A DNA stretch of 64,000 nucleotides, taken from contig OY754970.1 in NCBI GenBank assembly GCA_963576475.1, forward strand, positions 33,544,619 through 33,608,618. The letters are read 5' to 3'. Below the pieces are notes generated by a model, which saw nothing but the letters and a program-made list of their open reading frames with translations, searched no databases and was not told the origin of the DNA. Both the position numbers and the translations under genes were made by a program. This DNA comes from Molanna angustata. Lineage: Eukaryota > Arthropoda > Insecta > Trichoptera > Molannidae. Of the stretch, positions 35,700 to 47,342 are shown piece after piece (the first letter of the stretch is position 1; the number at the start of each line of letters is the position of its first letter).

Positions 35700-36500
35700 C
35701 TTCAAGAGAATTTATTTCCTAGGCTCAGATATAAGCCAAGATTTGTTTGGCCAGGTCTATATTTTTCATGGAATTTTCAACTTTGAAGTCAAAAAACACC
35801 TACTTAGATTCTTCGCAGCACATTATGTTGCAACATGGATTATCTCAGAATTCGGAGTAGAACATTAAGTGTGTCTGTGTGTACTGTTTACCCGTCCCCC
35901 CTTATAACTTTTGATCCGCTTGATTCACAGAGCCTAAAATTTCAAAATGTACAGAAAATTCTAAGCCTGCAAAATTTTTAAACTAAAGCTAGAACGCTGA
36001 AATAAACATTTTTTTATGATAAATTTATATATCTAACTGCCTATGTTACTATTTTTTTTAAATGCAAAACACCCAAACTAGATAATTTAATTTTCTATAA
36101 AAATATGTGCATTATAGTAGTAATACTCAATCTTTTTTAACCATTTGTATAAAAAATGAATTTAGTGACGACATCGTTTCATACAATTTTTATGGCAGTA
36201 CCTAGACACGATATCTACGGGGACTCTCAATAGTTTGATACTTAATCTCCAAACAAACAAACATACAAACCATCATGCTGTTTTCATATTCTGGGTAGGA
36301 AAAAATGATTGACCTCCATACTATCCTATCTTGAAAACATACCTACATGTTTTGTATAGCAAACAAAATATCTTAAAATATTCAAGAATTTGGATCTTAG
36401 GGTTTATAGTTTGGTACGTGTTCTTCAACTATACATACTATCGCTACCGACAGTTGGATCTCATGTGTTACATGGAACTTGTATAATACATAAACTTAAG
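35700..36500 (+). repeat. Composite repeat R, copy 1
   Basis: Shares with 49650-50580 and, inverted, 42470-43420: a ggtctatatttttcatgg start, gtgtgtctgtgtg, cttataacttttgatccgc, gtgacgacat, ccatcatgctgttttcatat and ctccatactatcctatcttg, plus (to 36475) cgacagttggatctcatgtg. The 36260-36350 part is a decayed RTE-like C-terminus on the minus strand. Confidence 0.8.
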
Positions 36501-36739
36501 AAACAAATAAATTAGTTTCATCCATAAGCTGATCTGACACGAGGTATGCAGTAATTTTTCGGGAAATTTGACATGAATCCGATTACACCTGTCGATCGAT
36601 CATAATATTATGCTTTGTTCATTAATTTTCCATTTTTCCATAGGCGCACAACAGAACTTTGCATTCGTATTGAAGCAATTGTAAAATATCCAGCAGGAGA
36701 AAAAATATTGAAATCTATTTCTCACCCAATTATTGCGTA

Positions 36740-36779
36740 ATAGATTGCGGACACGGCGTGATGGTATGTATGTTTAGAT
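36740..36779 (+). mobile_element. RTE-like 3' tail remnant
   Basis: cacggcgtgatggtatgtatg is the last part of the RTE-like 3' end. A SINE starts right after its tail, so the SINE probably inserted into it. Confidence 0.6.
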
Positions 36780-36950
36780 GGGTCGATGGCAGAGCGGTTA
36801 GCGCGCTGGGCTAGTAATCCAGTGGTCGCGAGTTCGAATCCTGCCTCGACCCATTTCGTTTACCTATAGCACAAGCATTTATTTGCTTATTTTAGGGAAC
36901 GTAGGAAGATGTATATGTACCTGTTTTACAAGGACATATTCATTAAAAAA
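36780..36950 (+). mobile_element. tRNA-Thr(AGU)-derived SINE, family B, copy 2
   Basis: The 73-base head (36780-36852) has a perfect 7-bp acceptor stem (GGGTCGA/TCGACCC) and an anticodon loop CTAGTAA with AGU (36813-36815). The T arm has one mismatch. Body and A-rich tail equal those at 29434. I call it a SINE because the body is shared, but the head is the best-preserved tRNA-like fold in the window. Confidence 0.85.
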
Positions 36951-37824
36951 AAAACTTTTGTCTGATAATCAACAGGAATTTATTAAAAATTTCCAGACTT
37001 TTAATGAAATTGTGTTTATAGTCTGGTTAAACATATTTTAATACAATAATAATAATATTTTTTTAATAATACATATATTTTTACACCATTTTTTTTCCAT
37101 CTCATTTTCCAACGGTTTAGATTATATCATGAAATTTTATTTCGTGTCAGATCAGCTATAGATGATTCGTTCCTATTGAGTGGAAATATTCTAAGGGGAA
37201 GATTCTTATCTACAAGAGAAAATGTATGAAATAGACTAATCTTGAACAGAGTGTTGTCGTTGACAAAATATAACATTAAAATGAATTAGTGTTTCTAGTG
37301 TTTGCTTTACAATAAAGTGGATTAGATAACTAATCGATGGTTATTCAGTTCGCTACGGTTTGAAAAACACATTAAGAAGGCTAAGAATACGTAATTTTAA
37401 TATATGATTAACGTTAATTCATACATTAACTAACACAACGCAGATAAGATCTATTAAACAAAAATTATTGTTATAAACATTTCCAAAGTAAAAATAGAAT
37501 TATTGGGCATTTGTTTAACGTGTTTTTTTAGGACTACTTTAATCCAAAGAAACAATATTCATACATAGAAACTATCATGCAATGTACCAAACTAAAATAT
37601 TCTTATGTAATAGAATATACGTATCCTTATACGTAAATAATAATGATTATTATATAATAAGAAAAATATTTTGGTTCAAAAACCATAATTGCTTTTCAAA
37701 TATTAACGATTTGTTTAAAAGAAATTCAATTCTATGAATCATTATTCATTTCAATATTTATAGAACATGGATTCGGGTTAGTATCATCTTAAAAACAGAT
37801 CAACAATACTTATGATAAAATAGA
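36951..37824. other. Unassigned AT-rich stretch
   Basis: No recognisable feature. Confidence 0.4.
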
Positions 37825-37920
37825 GAAGACTGTCGGTCGATAGTGAGGGATGGAGACGATTACTGAAGGAGGCCAAGGTCTGCAGCAGACTGTAGAGCCA
37901 GTGATGATGATGAAAGACGG
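37825..37920 (+). pseudogene. LINE C-terminal scrap with (GAT)n tail
   Basis: Frame reads DSEGWRRLLKEAKVCSRL then stop, followed by gtgatgatgatg. A D-x-x-x-W-R---EA ending with a short trinucleotide tail is usual for RTE/CR1-like LINE 3' ends. About 25 codons only. Confidence 0.45.
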
Positions 37921-39325
37921 ATAACTTAAAAAATCATTAAATCAACCAATAAATTACAAAAAATGAGTTGCTTTAAAAAAAAGATAGAAAAATATGTAAA
38001 TACTTTCAATTCGTAAGTAATTGAGTAATAGGTACCTACATTGGTAATCTCGTCAAAATTGCATTCGCGTTTTTAATGTATCCACATAATATATTATGAA
38101 CAAACTTCCGGACTATATAAAACATTACGTCTGTCAAAAGCTGATAACAATGCTACTGTTGATGTTGTTGCATATTGTCTATTTGTATTTTATATTTATT
38201 TCACATAAGCGCTAATGATTTTTTATTTATTTGTCGTATGGTACAGAGTGAAAATTGCCTATTAATACAAAGTTCAACATTACGAGTTGTTAAAAAAATA
38301 AATATTTGATCAGATCATATATAATCAAGGACACCAAGCCAGACCCAGTCCACAAACGCAAGCGTCATCTCAGAAATATCCATCTTGTGTTCATCATATG
38401 CACGGATGCTGCCTTGTTTTAAACTATGGTGAATCGTTTGTTAACCCTGGCATAGGTACTGTGGAAAAAGATTTTCACTTGCCAGAATTCTGTTGTAACC
38501 GCTTGTGATTGAAAACCAGCAATAAAACACGTTAAAGTAATACGCAAATAAGCTCAAATCTGCAACGTAAAGTGGACATATAAAAAAATATTTCCCCACG
38601 TAAAACCACTCTAAAGCGTATGGTTGAAAAACGATGGTAGAAAATTTAAAGGGTTTGACAAATTAAGGTGAGACAGCCGAGGATAGTAAAGAATGGAGGA
38701 GACCGAAGCCAAAGTTTAACGCTATCATAGATCCGTGAAAAAGTGGAAAGAAAAAGTCGAGTCAAACGAGAAAAAAAAAAGAAAAGAAAATAAGATTTAT
38801 ATGAAACGGTTTTTCAGGTAGATAAATGAGATATTTAGTTAGTAAAGACTTGATCGTTGATTGAATTAAAACAGGAGATTTGTGATAAATTAACGCGACT
38901 GAAGTTGAATTAAGATTAAACGACGCGTATAAACACAATTTCTATTGACATCTTGCGATTGGAATTTAAAGTACACACATACGCAAAGTTTGTGTGGGTA
39001 TTAAAACAAGTTATTCTATTAAGAATGATAGGTATATTAAAATAATACCTCATGTATTAAATATGTTCAAAGGTTTGTGGAGATGTTTACAGAACAAGGA
39101 AAGATGTAAATTTCTGTCAAAAACTAAAGAAGGTACTATTTACATCAAAACTTTAAGAAGAGATAAGAAAACTGGTAAAAAGAAACATCAAAAGAATACA
39201 TAAAAAATAAACAAGGTTTTGGAATAGATAAAAATGTTAAATACTCACTCATAAACGTGTTCAATGATTCAACTGTCCATATATTGACACAACAGTGAGA
39301 ACATTGTAAATCTGCCGTTTACCGG
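37921..39325. other. Mostly unassigned; possible LINE scrap at 38665-38765
   Basis: 38665-38765 (plus) reads TAEDSKEWRRPKPKF, faintly like a LINE C-terminus. A 69-codon frame at 38994-39203 is lysine-rich without a known motif. Neither is firm. Confidence 0.3.
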
Positions 39326-39329
39326 TTCA

Positions 39330-39440
39330 TACATTTTATTTATTTATCTTTCCGTACATAATATAAATAAATATATTAAACACTGGCGGGCTTATTCCCA
39401 TTAGGCAATTTCTCCCAACCAACCAGATCCCAAAGTATGT
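39330..39440 (-). mobile_element. LINE 3' end (GGTTGG hairpin type), minus strand
   Basis: Reverse complement: ggttggttgggagaaattgc, then ctaatgggaataagcccgcc and a TAAA-rich tail. Same ending as at 6019 with a changed loop. Confidence 0.6.
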
Positions 39441-41915
39441 CAAAATTGTGTATGTACATCAACAAAAAAAATTAAGACAAAAAAATCAAAGAAAATATAT
39501 ATTACACTAAAATTAAACAATTAAAACAAACAAAAAATCAAAATACTTCATAGCAAAAAAGGATACGGAGTTAAGGAGAGGAAATCGGAATCAGGTGTTT
39601 AGGGATAAATATTCCTACTTTAATATTTTGTTGAAAATACGTGAGTAAATCTAAAAGTGAAAAAGAGCAAGCTTAAAATTAAAATTAAATATGATTAGTC
39701 CAAATTCAGATTTTTGGCATGTCATTTCAATTCATTTAATGACTTTGACCTGTCATATAACGTAGGTACAGCTCCAGTTGCAATAGTTGCAAGTCAATAT
39801 ATCACACATAGATTAATCGTCTTATTTAAATGGCATCAATAATAAGATTTTAAGCCTAGCCATTGGTAACCGACCAATTAACTATACATATATAAGATTT
39901 TAATGCGCGCGGAATCAATGCGACGTTGAGTCTCTATACATTACGATAAGCTAAGTATTTAGTAGAGTATAAAATATTACTGACTCAGTTTCTGAAGATT
40001 TGCTACTGCTCTTCAAAGATTGTTCAAAGTATTTCACGTCCAGTAATATTTCCAACAGTTTTATGAAGGATGTTAAGAAGACTGCAGACTGAACAGATGA
40101 AGATTTTCAGTTTCAAAGAAAAACTATACATACACATTCAACTTAATCACCGTACTTGTTTTTGACGTAATAAAATAAAAAATAATTTCCATAAATATTG
40201 TCACATTTACATAAATTTACGATCATATTTTTCTGGGTTAGTAGTCACCTTAACAACAGTGACGCAAAATACTCGAAACCATCAAGAAAATCTCGACGTT
40301 TTAACGTCTCGAGGGCTATTCGTTAAAGCAGACGTAAATTAATGAAATACGCACTAAGCAATCTTAACTATGTAAATGTTTTAGTCTCTCTCTCTCTCTC
40401 TAAAGCGAATACTCTGGATACAAATGACAATTAAAGAAAATTATTAAGACTTAAAGCCTAAAGATAACGCCCAAATATAAATACACAAACACAGGAGTAT
40501 CAACATTATTCAAATGAAATATTACGTTCAACTCCTGCTAAATAAGTATCCACTTATTTAGATTACCTAAGCCGGCAAAAGTTATTCTTGAATGTCGAAA
40601 GTGATAAAAGGTAAGGTAGAACATATTAAAGACAATGAAAATATCATTTTCTTGTACTCATCTAAAATATAAAATGAAAATATCATTTTTTGTTTATTAA
40701 CTTAATTTGTACATTTATTTATTCATTAATATCCTGAATAAAATTAAATAGAGGACGACCTAAACTTAACAAATAATACAAATAATTTTATTTCTGAAAA
40801 GTATAACTAGCTTGAAGTATAATAAGCTATAAATAAATTGAATATGTGTATGTATGTATTCTAAAACGATTATTTTGATTGACTGATAAATGAAAATCAT
40901 ATATTAAATTCAACAAATTTGCTGGTGACGTATAAAGATAAATCCATAGTCCATTCCAACGTTAAAGCTTAGAATTGTTTAAATTTTCCTAAACACATTT
41001 TGCTCTGGAACAAAAAAATACATATAGTCCGAGATTTAGCAACGTTTTTGATGAATATTTTTAATGTTTTTTTTTTTATATAAGTATATCCTTTCTTATT
41101 GAATATAGGTATGAAAAAGGTAAGTCTGGCACCTGGGAGTGGTTGCTATTACCAGTACGCATCCTCTTTAAAAAAATTGCGGATTTTAGTATCATTTGTA
41201 TCTTTGTTAGTTCTTTTTGTGCTCTTATACCATCCATCTTATTACCAGCCTTCCAAAATGAATTACTCTGTATATACATAAAAAAAAACTTGAAATTCAA
41301 CTGTAATCCCTGGTGATGAATTAACAAGTTGTTATGACTATAGATTCAGAAAAAAGAAAATCAAATTTATATTACGGAACTACAAAAGAAAACTTTGGTG
41401 TCATGATGTTCAAAAAGCAAAAATGTTTCAAAATAAATGTCATGATCTGTAGGTGTGGGTGTCAAAGTTAACGAAGAATAGTTATGACATTCTCAGCCAT
41501 AAACCTGTCAGGGATATGATGTAAAACCTTCTCTCTAATGCGGTCATATGTACCTATACCGTTGTTCCAAATAACTGACAGAACATTCTCAACTTGCAAA
41601 ACTATTAATTCCTATAAATAAGCAATGTTAGTTATACTATGTATACTATACGAAACTGATCATAAGATTATTTGAGCAAAAATATATTTTATTTTTATTT
41701 TATTTCATTTTTAGAGTACAGACAGTCATATCTACAATGTATAAACACAAATGAGTTACCAGCATAATGGACCAGTGAAGACTCTCAATGAATATTATTT
41801 TCAATTTACAATTCAAAAATAATCATAGCAGGTAAGTTAGAAAACAAATATTTTTAAACATAAAACTTTAATTTTAAAAACAACTAATTTATTTACTTTA
41901 CATATTAATTAATTT
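39441..41915. other. Unassigned stretch
   Basis: A (CT)n microsatellite at 40384-40402. Otherwise no supported element or gene. Confidence 0.4.
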
Positions 41916-42345
41916 ACTAGTGGGCCCGGGCAGACGTTGTTCTGCCACAGATCGCAATTTTATATAGACCTCATTTTATGTATTTTACAATTTTTTTTTC
42001 GTTCTCTAGATGCATAATACAAATGCCAATAGATTTGTTCACACCGCCATCTATTGAAATATTACAAAATTAAAATTGAATAGCGACCCTTTTTTCCAAT
42101 TTAAATTCTTGGGAGGGGTGAAGGAAAGTCGAAATTTGTGGATAAATATATTTTTGGTAGAGAAATCTAAAAAGATATATAAAAAAACGTAGGAAAAAAT
42201 ATTTATTAGACCTCCATAACAGCGCCACCTATCGGGTCCAAAACCTATCTTCTAACTTTTTTAGAAAATTTCATTTAATTCGGTTGGGCGGATCGGAGAG
42301 TAGCGTGTACGAACATTGTGACACGACATTTTTATATAATAAGAT
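41916..42345 (+). mobile_element. Interspersed repeat, probably non-autonomous (class unknown)
   Basis: Starts ctagtgggcccgggcagac, gttgttctgcc and ends ttgtgacacgacatttttat, then ataataagattt. Such head and tail strings are those of a dispersed arthropod repeat that I recall but cannot name. Only one copy is in this window, so the call rests on recognition. Confidence 0.4.
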
Positions 42346-42469
42346 TTGTTGCTAAATATAATGTCGAAGTAATTCTACATATATAAGACGCAAGAGTAAC
42401 ATACCTACGTAGTCTGATTAAGAGAAACATTATCGGCTTGATATGAGGCACCGCAATAGAATAATTCTT

Positions 42470-43420
42470 CCAATTTTCCCTATTACTAGTTGCATGTAAT
42501 ACATGAGATCCAACTGTCGATAGCGATAGTATGTATAGTTGAAGAATAAGTACCAAACTATAAACCCATAAATACAAATTATTTAATATTTTAAGATATT
42601 TGGTTTTCTATACAACACATGTACCTAGGTATGTATGTCAAGATAGGATAGTATGGAGGTCAGTCCTTTGATCCTACCCAGAATATGAAAACAGCATGAT
42701 GGTATGTATGTATGTTTGGAGATTAGTATCACTTCTTAGATATTGTGTGTAGGCGACTGCGAGACAAATTGTATGAAGCAATGTCGTCACTAAATTCAAT
42801 TTTTATAAAAATTGTTAAAAAAAATTGAGATTTACTTCTACAATATGAATATTTTTTATAGAAAACTAAATTATCTAGTTGGGGTGTTTCGGCTTTTTTC
42901 GATATTTTTAAAATATTTGGAAATATAGGCAGTTAAACTCGTAAATTTACTATAAAAAAATATTTTTCTTAATAAAAAATGTTTGGGAAACCCTGGAAAC
43001 TTTTTGAAAAAACTGATTTGAGATTTTGTATTTTTCTATGTTTATACCAATTTTCAGCATTCTAGCTTTTATGGTTTCTGAGATATATGGAAAAATAAAC
43101 CAAAAATTCAAAAGTTGATAACCCCTGACTGAAAGAAAAATTTAAAATTCTGAGTATAAAAGTTTTGTAGGCCTATAACTGTTTATATATTATGAAATTT
43201 TGGGCCCTGTAAATTGAGCGGACCAAAAGTTATAAGGGGGGGGGGACACAGACACACACAGACACACACACAAAACTCATATAAAATGTTCTACTCCGAA
43301 TTCGGAGTAAATCCATGTATGGGAACATATATGCTGCGAGGCCTCTAGTTCGTGTTATTAGCATTCAAAAAGTCCACTACACCATACAAAATGTTCCTTC
43401 GTACACGCATCTTGGCTTAA
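42470..43420 (-). repeat. Composite repeat R, copy 2 (minus strand)
   Basis: Inverted relative to 35700 and 49650. At 42645-42720 its plus strand reads VCQDRIVWRSVL, SYPEYENS and then (TATG)n, aligning with [16 protein letters not shown] at the end of the RTE-like protein at 46840-47316. So a decayed RTE 3' end is a fixed part of the repeat. A C-rich/CA-rich junction at 43235-43275 corresponds to the (GT)n in copy 3. The string atccaactgtcgat occurs inverted at both ends (42508-42521, 43461-43474). Confidence 0.8.
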
Positions 43421-43421
43421 T

Positions 43422-43527
43422 AATGTCGATTCATTCAGAGAATTGAATTTTCATGAACGAATCGACAGTTGGATAATGTCGATTCATTCAGAGAATTGAA
43501 TTCTCATGAACGAATTGACAGTTGGAT
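43422..43527 (+). repeat. 53-bp tandem duplication of a small palindrome
   Basis: 43422-43474 and 43475-43527 differ at two positions. Each unit carries tgtcgattcatt and aacgaatcgaca (or aacgaattgaca), so each can fold on itself. Confidence 0.9.
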
Positions 43528-43870
43528 CATTGTTTTCTGTTAAGAGCCGGGTAATTTAGAGACAAAATAACATGTCGCACAAATCAACAATGAGGTTCAT
43601 TACCCACTCAAATGTTGCCATTGTGGGTGAGACGACTGTGGTATGTGGAGATACATGCATATGTCGTGCTTCATAATATAAGGTACGTAATGCACCCCCG
43701 CATACCTTGCGCTGGTAACTCCAAAATGGGGGAAATGCCATGTGCGGATTTACCTCAAACGACAGATTTATGACGGCAGAATGCTCGAACATCGAGATGA
43801 TAAATATTTGGTAGGTACCTACATTGTATATGTACGCATTAAACGATCATTATAAATCCAAACACCTCAA
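43528..43870. other. Unassigned stretch
   Basis: No recognised element. A 78-codon minus-strand frame (43556-43792) has no motif. Confidence 0.35.
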
Positions 43871-44051
43871 TCAGGGGGGCAAGTCTAGTCCACCCGGCGA
43901 AATCAAACCCTCGTGATTACCCATATCATGGATGTAATTATCTACTATGACATCTAAAGATATTATAGAACTCCATATGATAATTATATCCGTGATATGG
44001 GTAATCACTATGGTTTTGATTTCGCCGGTCGGATTAGACTTGCCCCCCTGA
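43871..44051. mobile_element. Palindromic MITE, ~181 bp
   Basis: Arms 43871-43942 and 43979-44051 are about 90 % inverted-identical, starting tcaggggggcaagtcta. They include ggcgaaatcaaa and tgattacccatatca. The loop is ~36 bases. Diverged arms show that it is older than P1-P4. No clear target duplication. Confidence 0.8.
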
Positions 44052-44464
44052 AATCCAATTTCTAAAATATGTTAAACAGTGTGTTTCGAAAAAAAAATAC
44101 CACAAATATTTTCAACATTTCTCTAGTGAATGTTAGTCACACAATTTTAAAATTCAGCGCAAATTGCCCAAAAAAAATATTAAAATATCCTTTTTTACAG
44201 CTTTTTTTTTAAATTACTCCGCAACTATGTGTCGTAGAGAAATATATATCTTATGTACCTTCTTGAAAAGTGCAAAAAATCAAAATGAATGACCAATAAA
44301 GATTTTTCATTTCTATTAAGATTTATTTTTTAAATGGAAAAAATCAACTAATTTTAGGCTTCCGATAATTTAAATCACGTATAGACCATTTTTAAAGCAC
44401 GCGATAGTTACCCTAACTAACACTTAACTTCATTGTGCATTAGGGTGTTTTAATATATCATATT
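44052..44464. other. Unassigned AT-rich stretch
   Basis: No recognisable feature. Confidence 0.4.
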
Positions 44465-44925
44465 TTCATACATACATACATACCATCACGCCATGTCCCT
44501 TACGGGGTAGGCAGAGAGAACCGAACGCCATATCTTTCTATCCTGGCACACATTCATCGCCTCGTCAACATTCATGCATCGTCTCATACATGTTCGTCTA
44601 TTGTACATGCTTCTAACATTTCCGTCTTTCAGAATATCGTTCACATGGTCGTGCCATCCCTTTCTTGGGCGGCCCCGGCCTCTCAATCCATTCCTATCCG
44701 CGTTGTATATTTTCTTCGTCAGGCGTTCCTCATTCATTCTACCCATGTGGCCAAACCATCTCAGTGTGTTCACTTTCATTCTATTAATGATATCTTTCTT
44801 CATCTTACATTCTTTCCTTGTGTTCTCATTTCTTACCCTGTCATATGTTACCATATCATATTTTCGGTCATTAGAATTATGTGCCCTCTTAACATTGTAA
44901 TCTGTCATAGCATTCTAGAAACGTA
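44465..44925 (-). pseudogene. RTE-like LINE C-terminus with (CATA)n tail, minus strand
   Basis: Open for 140 codons: [71 protein letters not shown], stop, then (CATA)n on the plus strand. 5'-truncated. One of about nine copies of this family in the window. Confidence 0.85.
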
Positions 44926-44979
44926 ACTGAATAATACAGACAAACACAATGTAAAGTATGTTACCTCGAGACTCTAGAA

Positions 44980-45597
44980 CAGAGGTTCCCAAGCCCGTGC
45001 ACGCGGGCTTCATGGCGCCCACGGAATATTCGTATGTGCCCGCTACTATTCGACAGACAGAATTTTTTCATAAACATTAATTAAAAATGTGAATTATTTT
45101 AATTTATTTATTAAATTTTTAATTTTTTTGAGTGCCTAGGTATATTAAATACGTTCGTATGTTGTTTGCGATATTGTATGTATGAGTGGTTCCTTTGCTG
45201 ACATTACTTGTCGCTTATGATTGTTTGCTAACAGGATTATCGTCATACTCTCTTAATTATGAGGCACTGGCCAACGATATGCAATGCCAAAGATCAAATT
45301 AACATATTGATATTATATTTTTTTATAAAGTGTTTTCTCTGTATTTGTGTATTTTTTTATTGACTTTGTTTACGTTTTGTAAATACATTTCTCTGTGTGT
45401 ATGCAATTTGAATAGTTATTTAATTATTTAGAAACATTTTTGTTTATTATTTATTAATAAATTATGAATACAAGAAAATAAATTATGGGAAAATGAGAAG
45501 TTATGGAAGGAGTTTGTTGATTAAAAATAGGTGGTGCCCGCCACCCTACCGATATTTTATAATGTGCTCTAGAGTACAAAAATGTTGGGAACCCCTG
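44980..45597. mobile_element. Non-autonomous hAT element (618 bp)
   Basis: Ends CAGAGGTTCCCAA and TTGGGAACCCCTG (12 of 13 inverted match). Flanked by CTCTAGAA (44972-44979) and CTCTAGAT (45598-45605), an 8-bp target duplication with one change. The ends also carry gtgcacgcgggc / gtggtgcccgccacc. No transposase frame inside. Confidence 0.85.
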
Positions 45598-45605
45598 CTC
45601 TAGAT

Positions 45606-45944
45606 CAGTCACCAGCTAAAAAATAAATGTGGAAGTAATCTTTTAAAAAGTTACTCAAAATCGCGTAATCCAATTAAAACATTTTGAATTAAGTATATAT
45701 CTTCTTAGAGATAATTAAAAAAATCAATAGGTACTGAATATATATTTCTTAAATCTCACGATGTAAATAATCCACTCAATATTGAATTCATCCGTTCAAT
45801 TATTATTCTGAATCGAGTGAATACTAAACTTTCCTTTTTATCCGATAAAACTGGTAAATAAATTTTATAAACAATCTTCTACGTATAATAATAAATAAAG
45901 AAAGTAAACGCTATCTAACGCCGGATACGGGATGTTGAGTCAAT
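45606..45944. other. Unassigned AT-rich stretch
   Basis: No recognisable feature. Confidence 0.4.
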
Positions 45945-46060
45945 AATATATTTATTTATTTCTTTTATTTATTCAACTTTCTGTACATAATATAAACAAA
46001 TAAATCGTACACTGACGGGCTTATTGCCATTAGGCAATAATATACGGTAGTGAAGAAGTC
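45945..46060 (-). mobile_element. LINE 3' end (hairpin type), minus strand
   Basis: Reverse complement has ttgcctaatggcaataagcc, then cgtcagtgtac and a TAAA-rich tail, the ending seen at 39330 and 6019. The GGTTGG part is lost. Confidence 0.55.
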
Positions 46061-46164
46061 AATAATATACGGTATATAAGAAAAAGAATTCAGTAAATAG
46101 GTACATCAATTACAGACCTATAATTACATAAGAGAGAATTAAATGGATGATACCTAACGAAAGA

Positions 46165-46270
46165 ATATTCAAATAAAATATTTATTTATTTTTCTGTTGA
46201 TAATATAAACAAATATATTTATTGTACAATGGCGGACTTATTGCGCACTAGGTAATTGGAAATACATCAT
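46165..46270 (-). mobile_element. LINE 3' end (hairpin type), minus strand, second copy
   Basis: Reverse complement reads attacctagtgcgcaataag, then tccgccattgtac. Diverged from the 45945 copy, so it is an independent insertion. Confidence 0.5.
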
Positions 46271-46511
46271 AATATCTCGTCATGATGAATGACGAGACAT
46301 GATGTATGGTGTTTTATGATTTTTTTTGTTTTCTGTACCCTCAGTCCAAACCAAAATGTTATATTGAAATCATATGGGTAAAGTGAATTTAATTAGAGCT
46401 GATTCGTTTTCCGCAGACATCTGTTATTTCGAACGCCTTGTAAACGTTATGGAGATGTTTTTTAAGGAATGTAAATTTTGTCAAAGGAATAGAAAAGTAC
46501 ACATCTAAGTA

Positions 46512-46555
46512 TATAGTGGAGAGTTAGTGTTGACCACAACCCACTCGTTTGATAA
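46512..46555 (-). repeat. Fragment of repeat S
   Basis: Reverse complement aaacgagtgggttgtggtca, then acactaactctccactat, matching the start of the S copy at 58455. Confidence 0.6.
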
Positions 46556-46794
46556 TGTTAATCGATTAATTAAACGTAATAAAATATAATTTATTGGTGT
46601 TTCGTAACCTAATCTAATAGAGTCAAGTTGTTAACACATATTTCTTTATTGAAAACAATATTGTATTTTACTCGATAGAGATTAATTCATTTGCGTTGGT
46701 TGGTTGGTTTATATAATACACTAAATATGGATGATTTTCGTATATTATAATAATATGTTCACTGCTATCCCTAGAACAGGTATAACTAGTTGGG

Positions 46795-47342
46795 CAGCAG
46801 TTATCTACATACATACATACATACCATCACGCCGTTTCCCTATTTGGGGTAGGCAGAGAGAACCGAACGCCAGACTCTTCTATCTTGACATACCTGTTTT
46901 GCCTCATTTACATTCATACATCGCGTCATACATGCTCTCCTATTGTTCTGACTTCGTATGTTCCCCTCTTTCAAAATCTCATTTATATGATCATGCCAGC
47001 TCTTTCTAGGTCTACCCTTACATCTCATTCCACTCTTTTCAGCCTTGTATACTTTCTTTGTCAGTCGTTCATCGTTCATTCTCTCTACATGTCCGAACCA
47101 TCGCAAAGCATTTATCTTCATTCTACTCAAAATATCCCTTTCAACCTTACATTCTCTTCTGATATCTTGATTCCTTATCCTATCATAAATTGTTTTACCA
47201 CACATTCGTCTTAGGGACCTCATTTCCACAGCGTTAATTTTACTTTCATGCGTCTTCTGCCATGCCCATGTCTCACTTGCATACATTATGGTTGGAACGA
47301 CAATAGCGTTGTGCACAGCGAGTTGTGCACAGCAGTTATCTA
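46795..47342 (-). pseudogene. RTE-like LINE 3' end, 5'-truncated, with 13-bp target duplication
   Basis: Element 46808-47329 between two copies of CAGCAGTTATCTA (46795-46807, 47330-47342). Plus strand starts with (CATA)n. The minus-strand frame (47316-46840) reads [91 protein letters not shown]. It shows target-primed insertion with 5' truncation directly. Confidence 0.9.

Noticed and set aside
36780..36852. A genuine tRNA-Thr gene
   Set aside because: The downstream body and A-rich tail are shared with 29434-29600, and the T arm has a mismatch.
38994..39203. 69-codon lysine-rich frame
   Set aside because: No ATG at the start, no motif and composition as expected for A-rich DNA.
42508..43474. 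Calling repeat R a TIR transposon on the basis of inverted atccaactgtcgat
   Set aside because: Homology between copies 1 and 2 continues past the string, and no target duplication is seen.
44645..44926. Plus-strand frames over the RTE copies at 44.5, 46.9 and 52.0 kb
   Set aside because: They are antisense shadows of the RTE protein, whose conserved blocks are on the minus strand.
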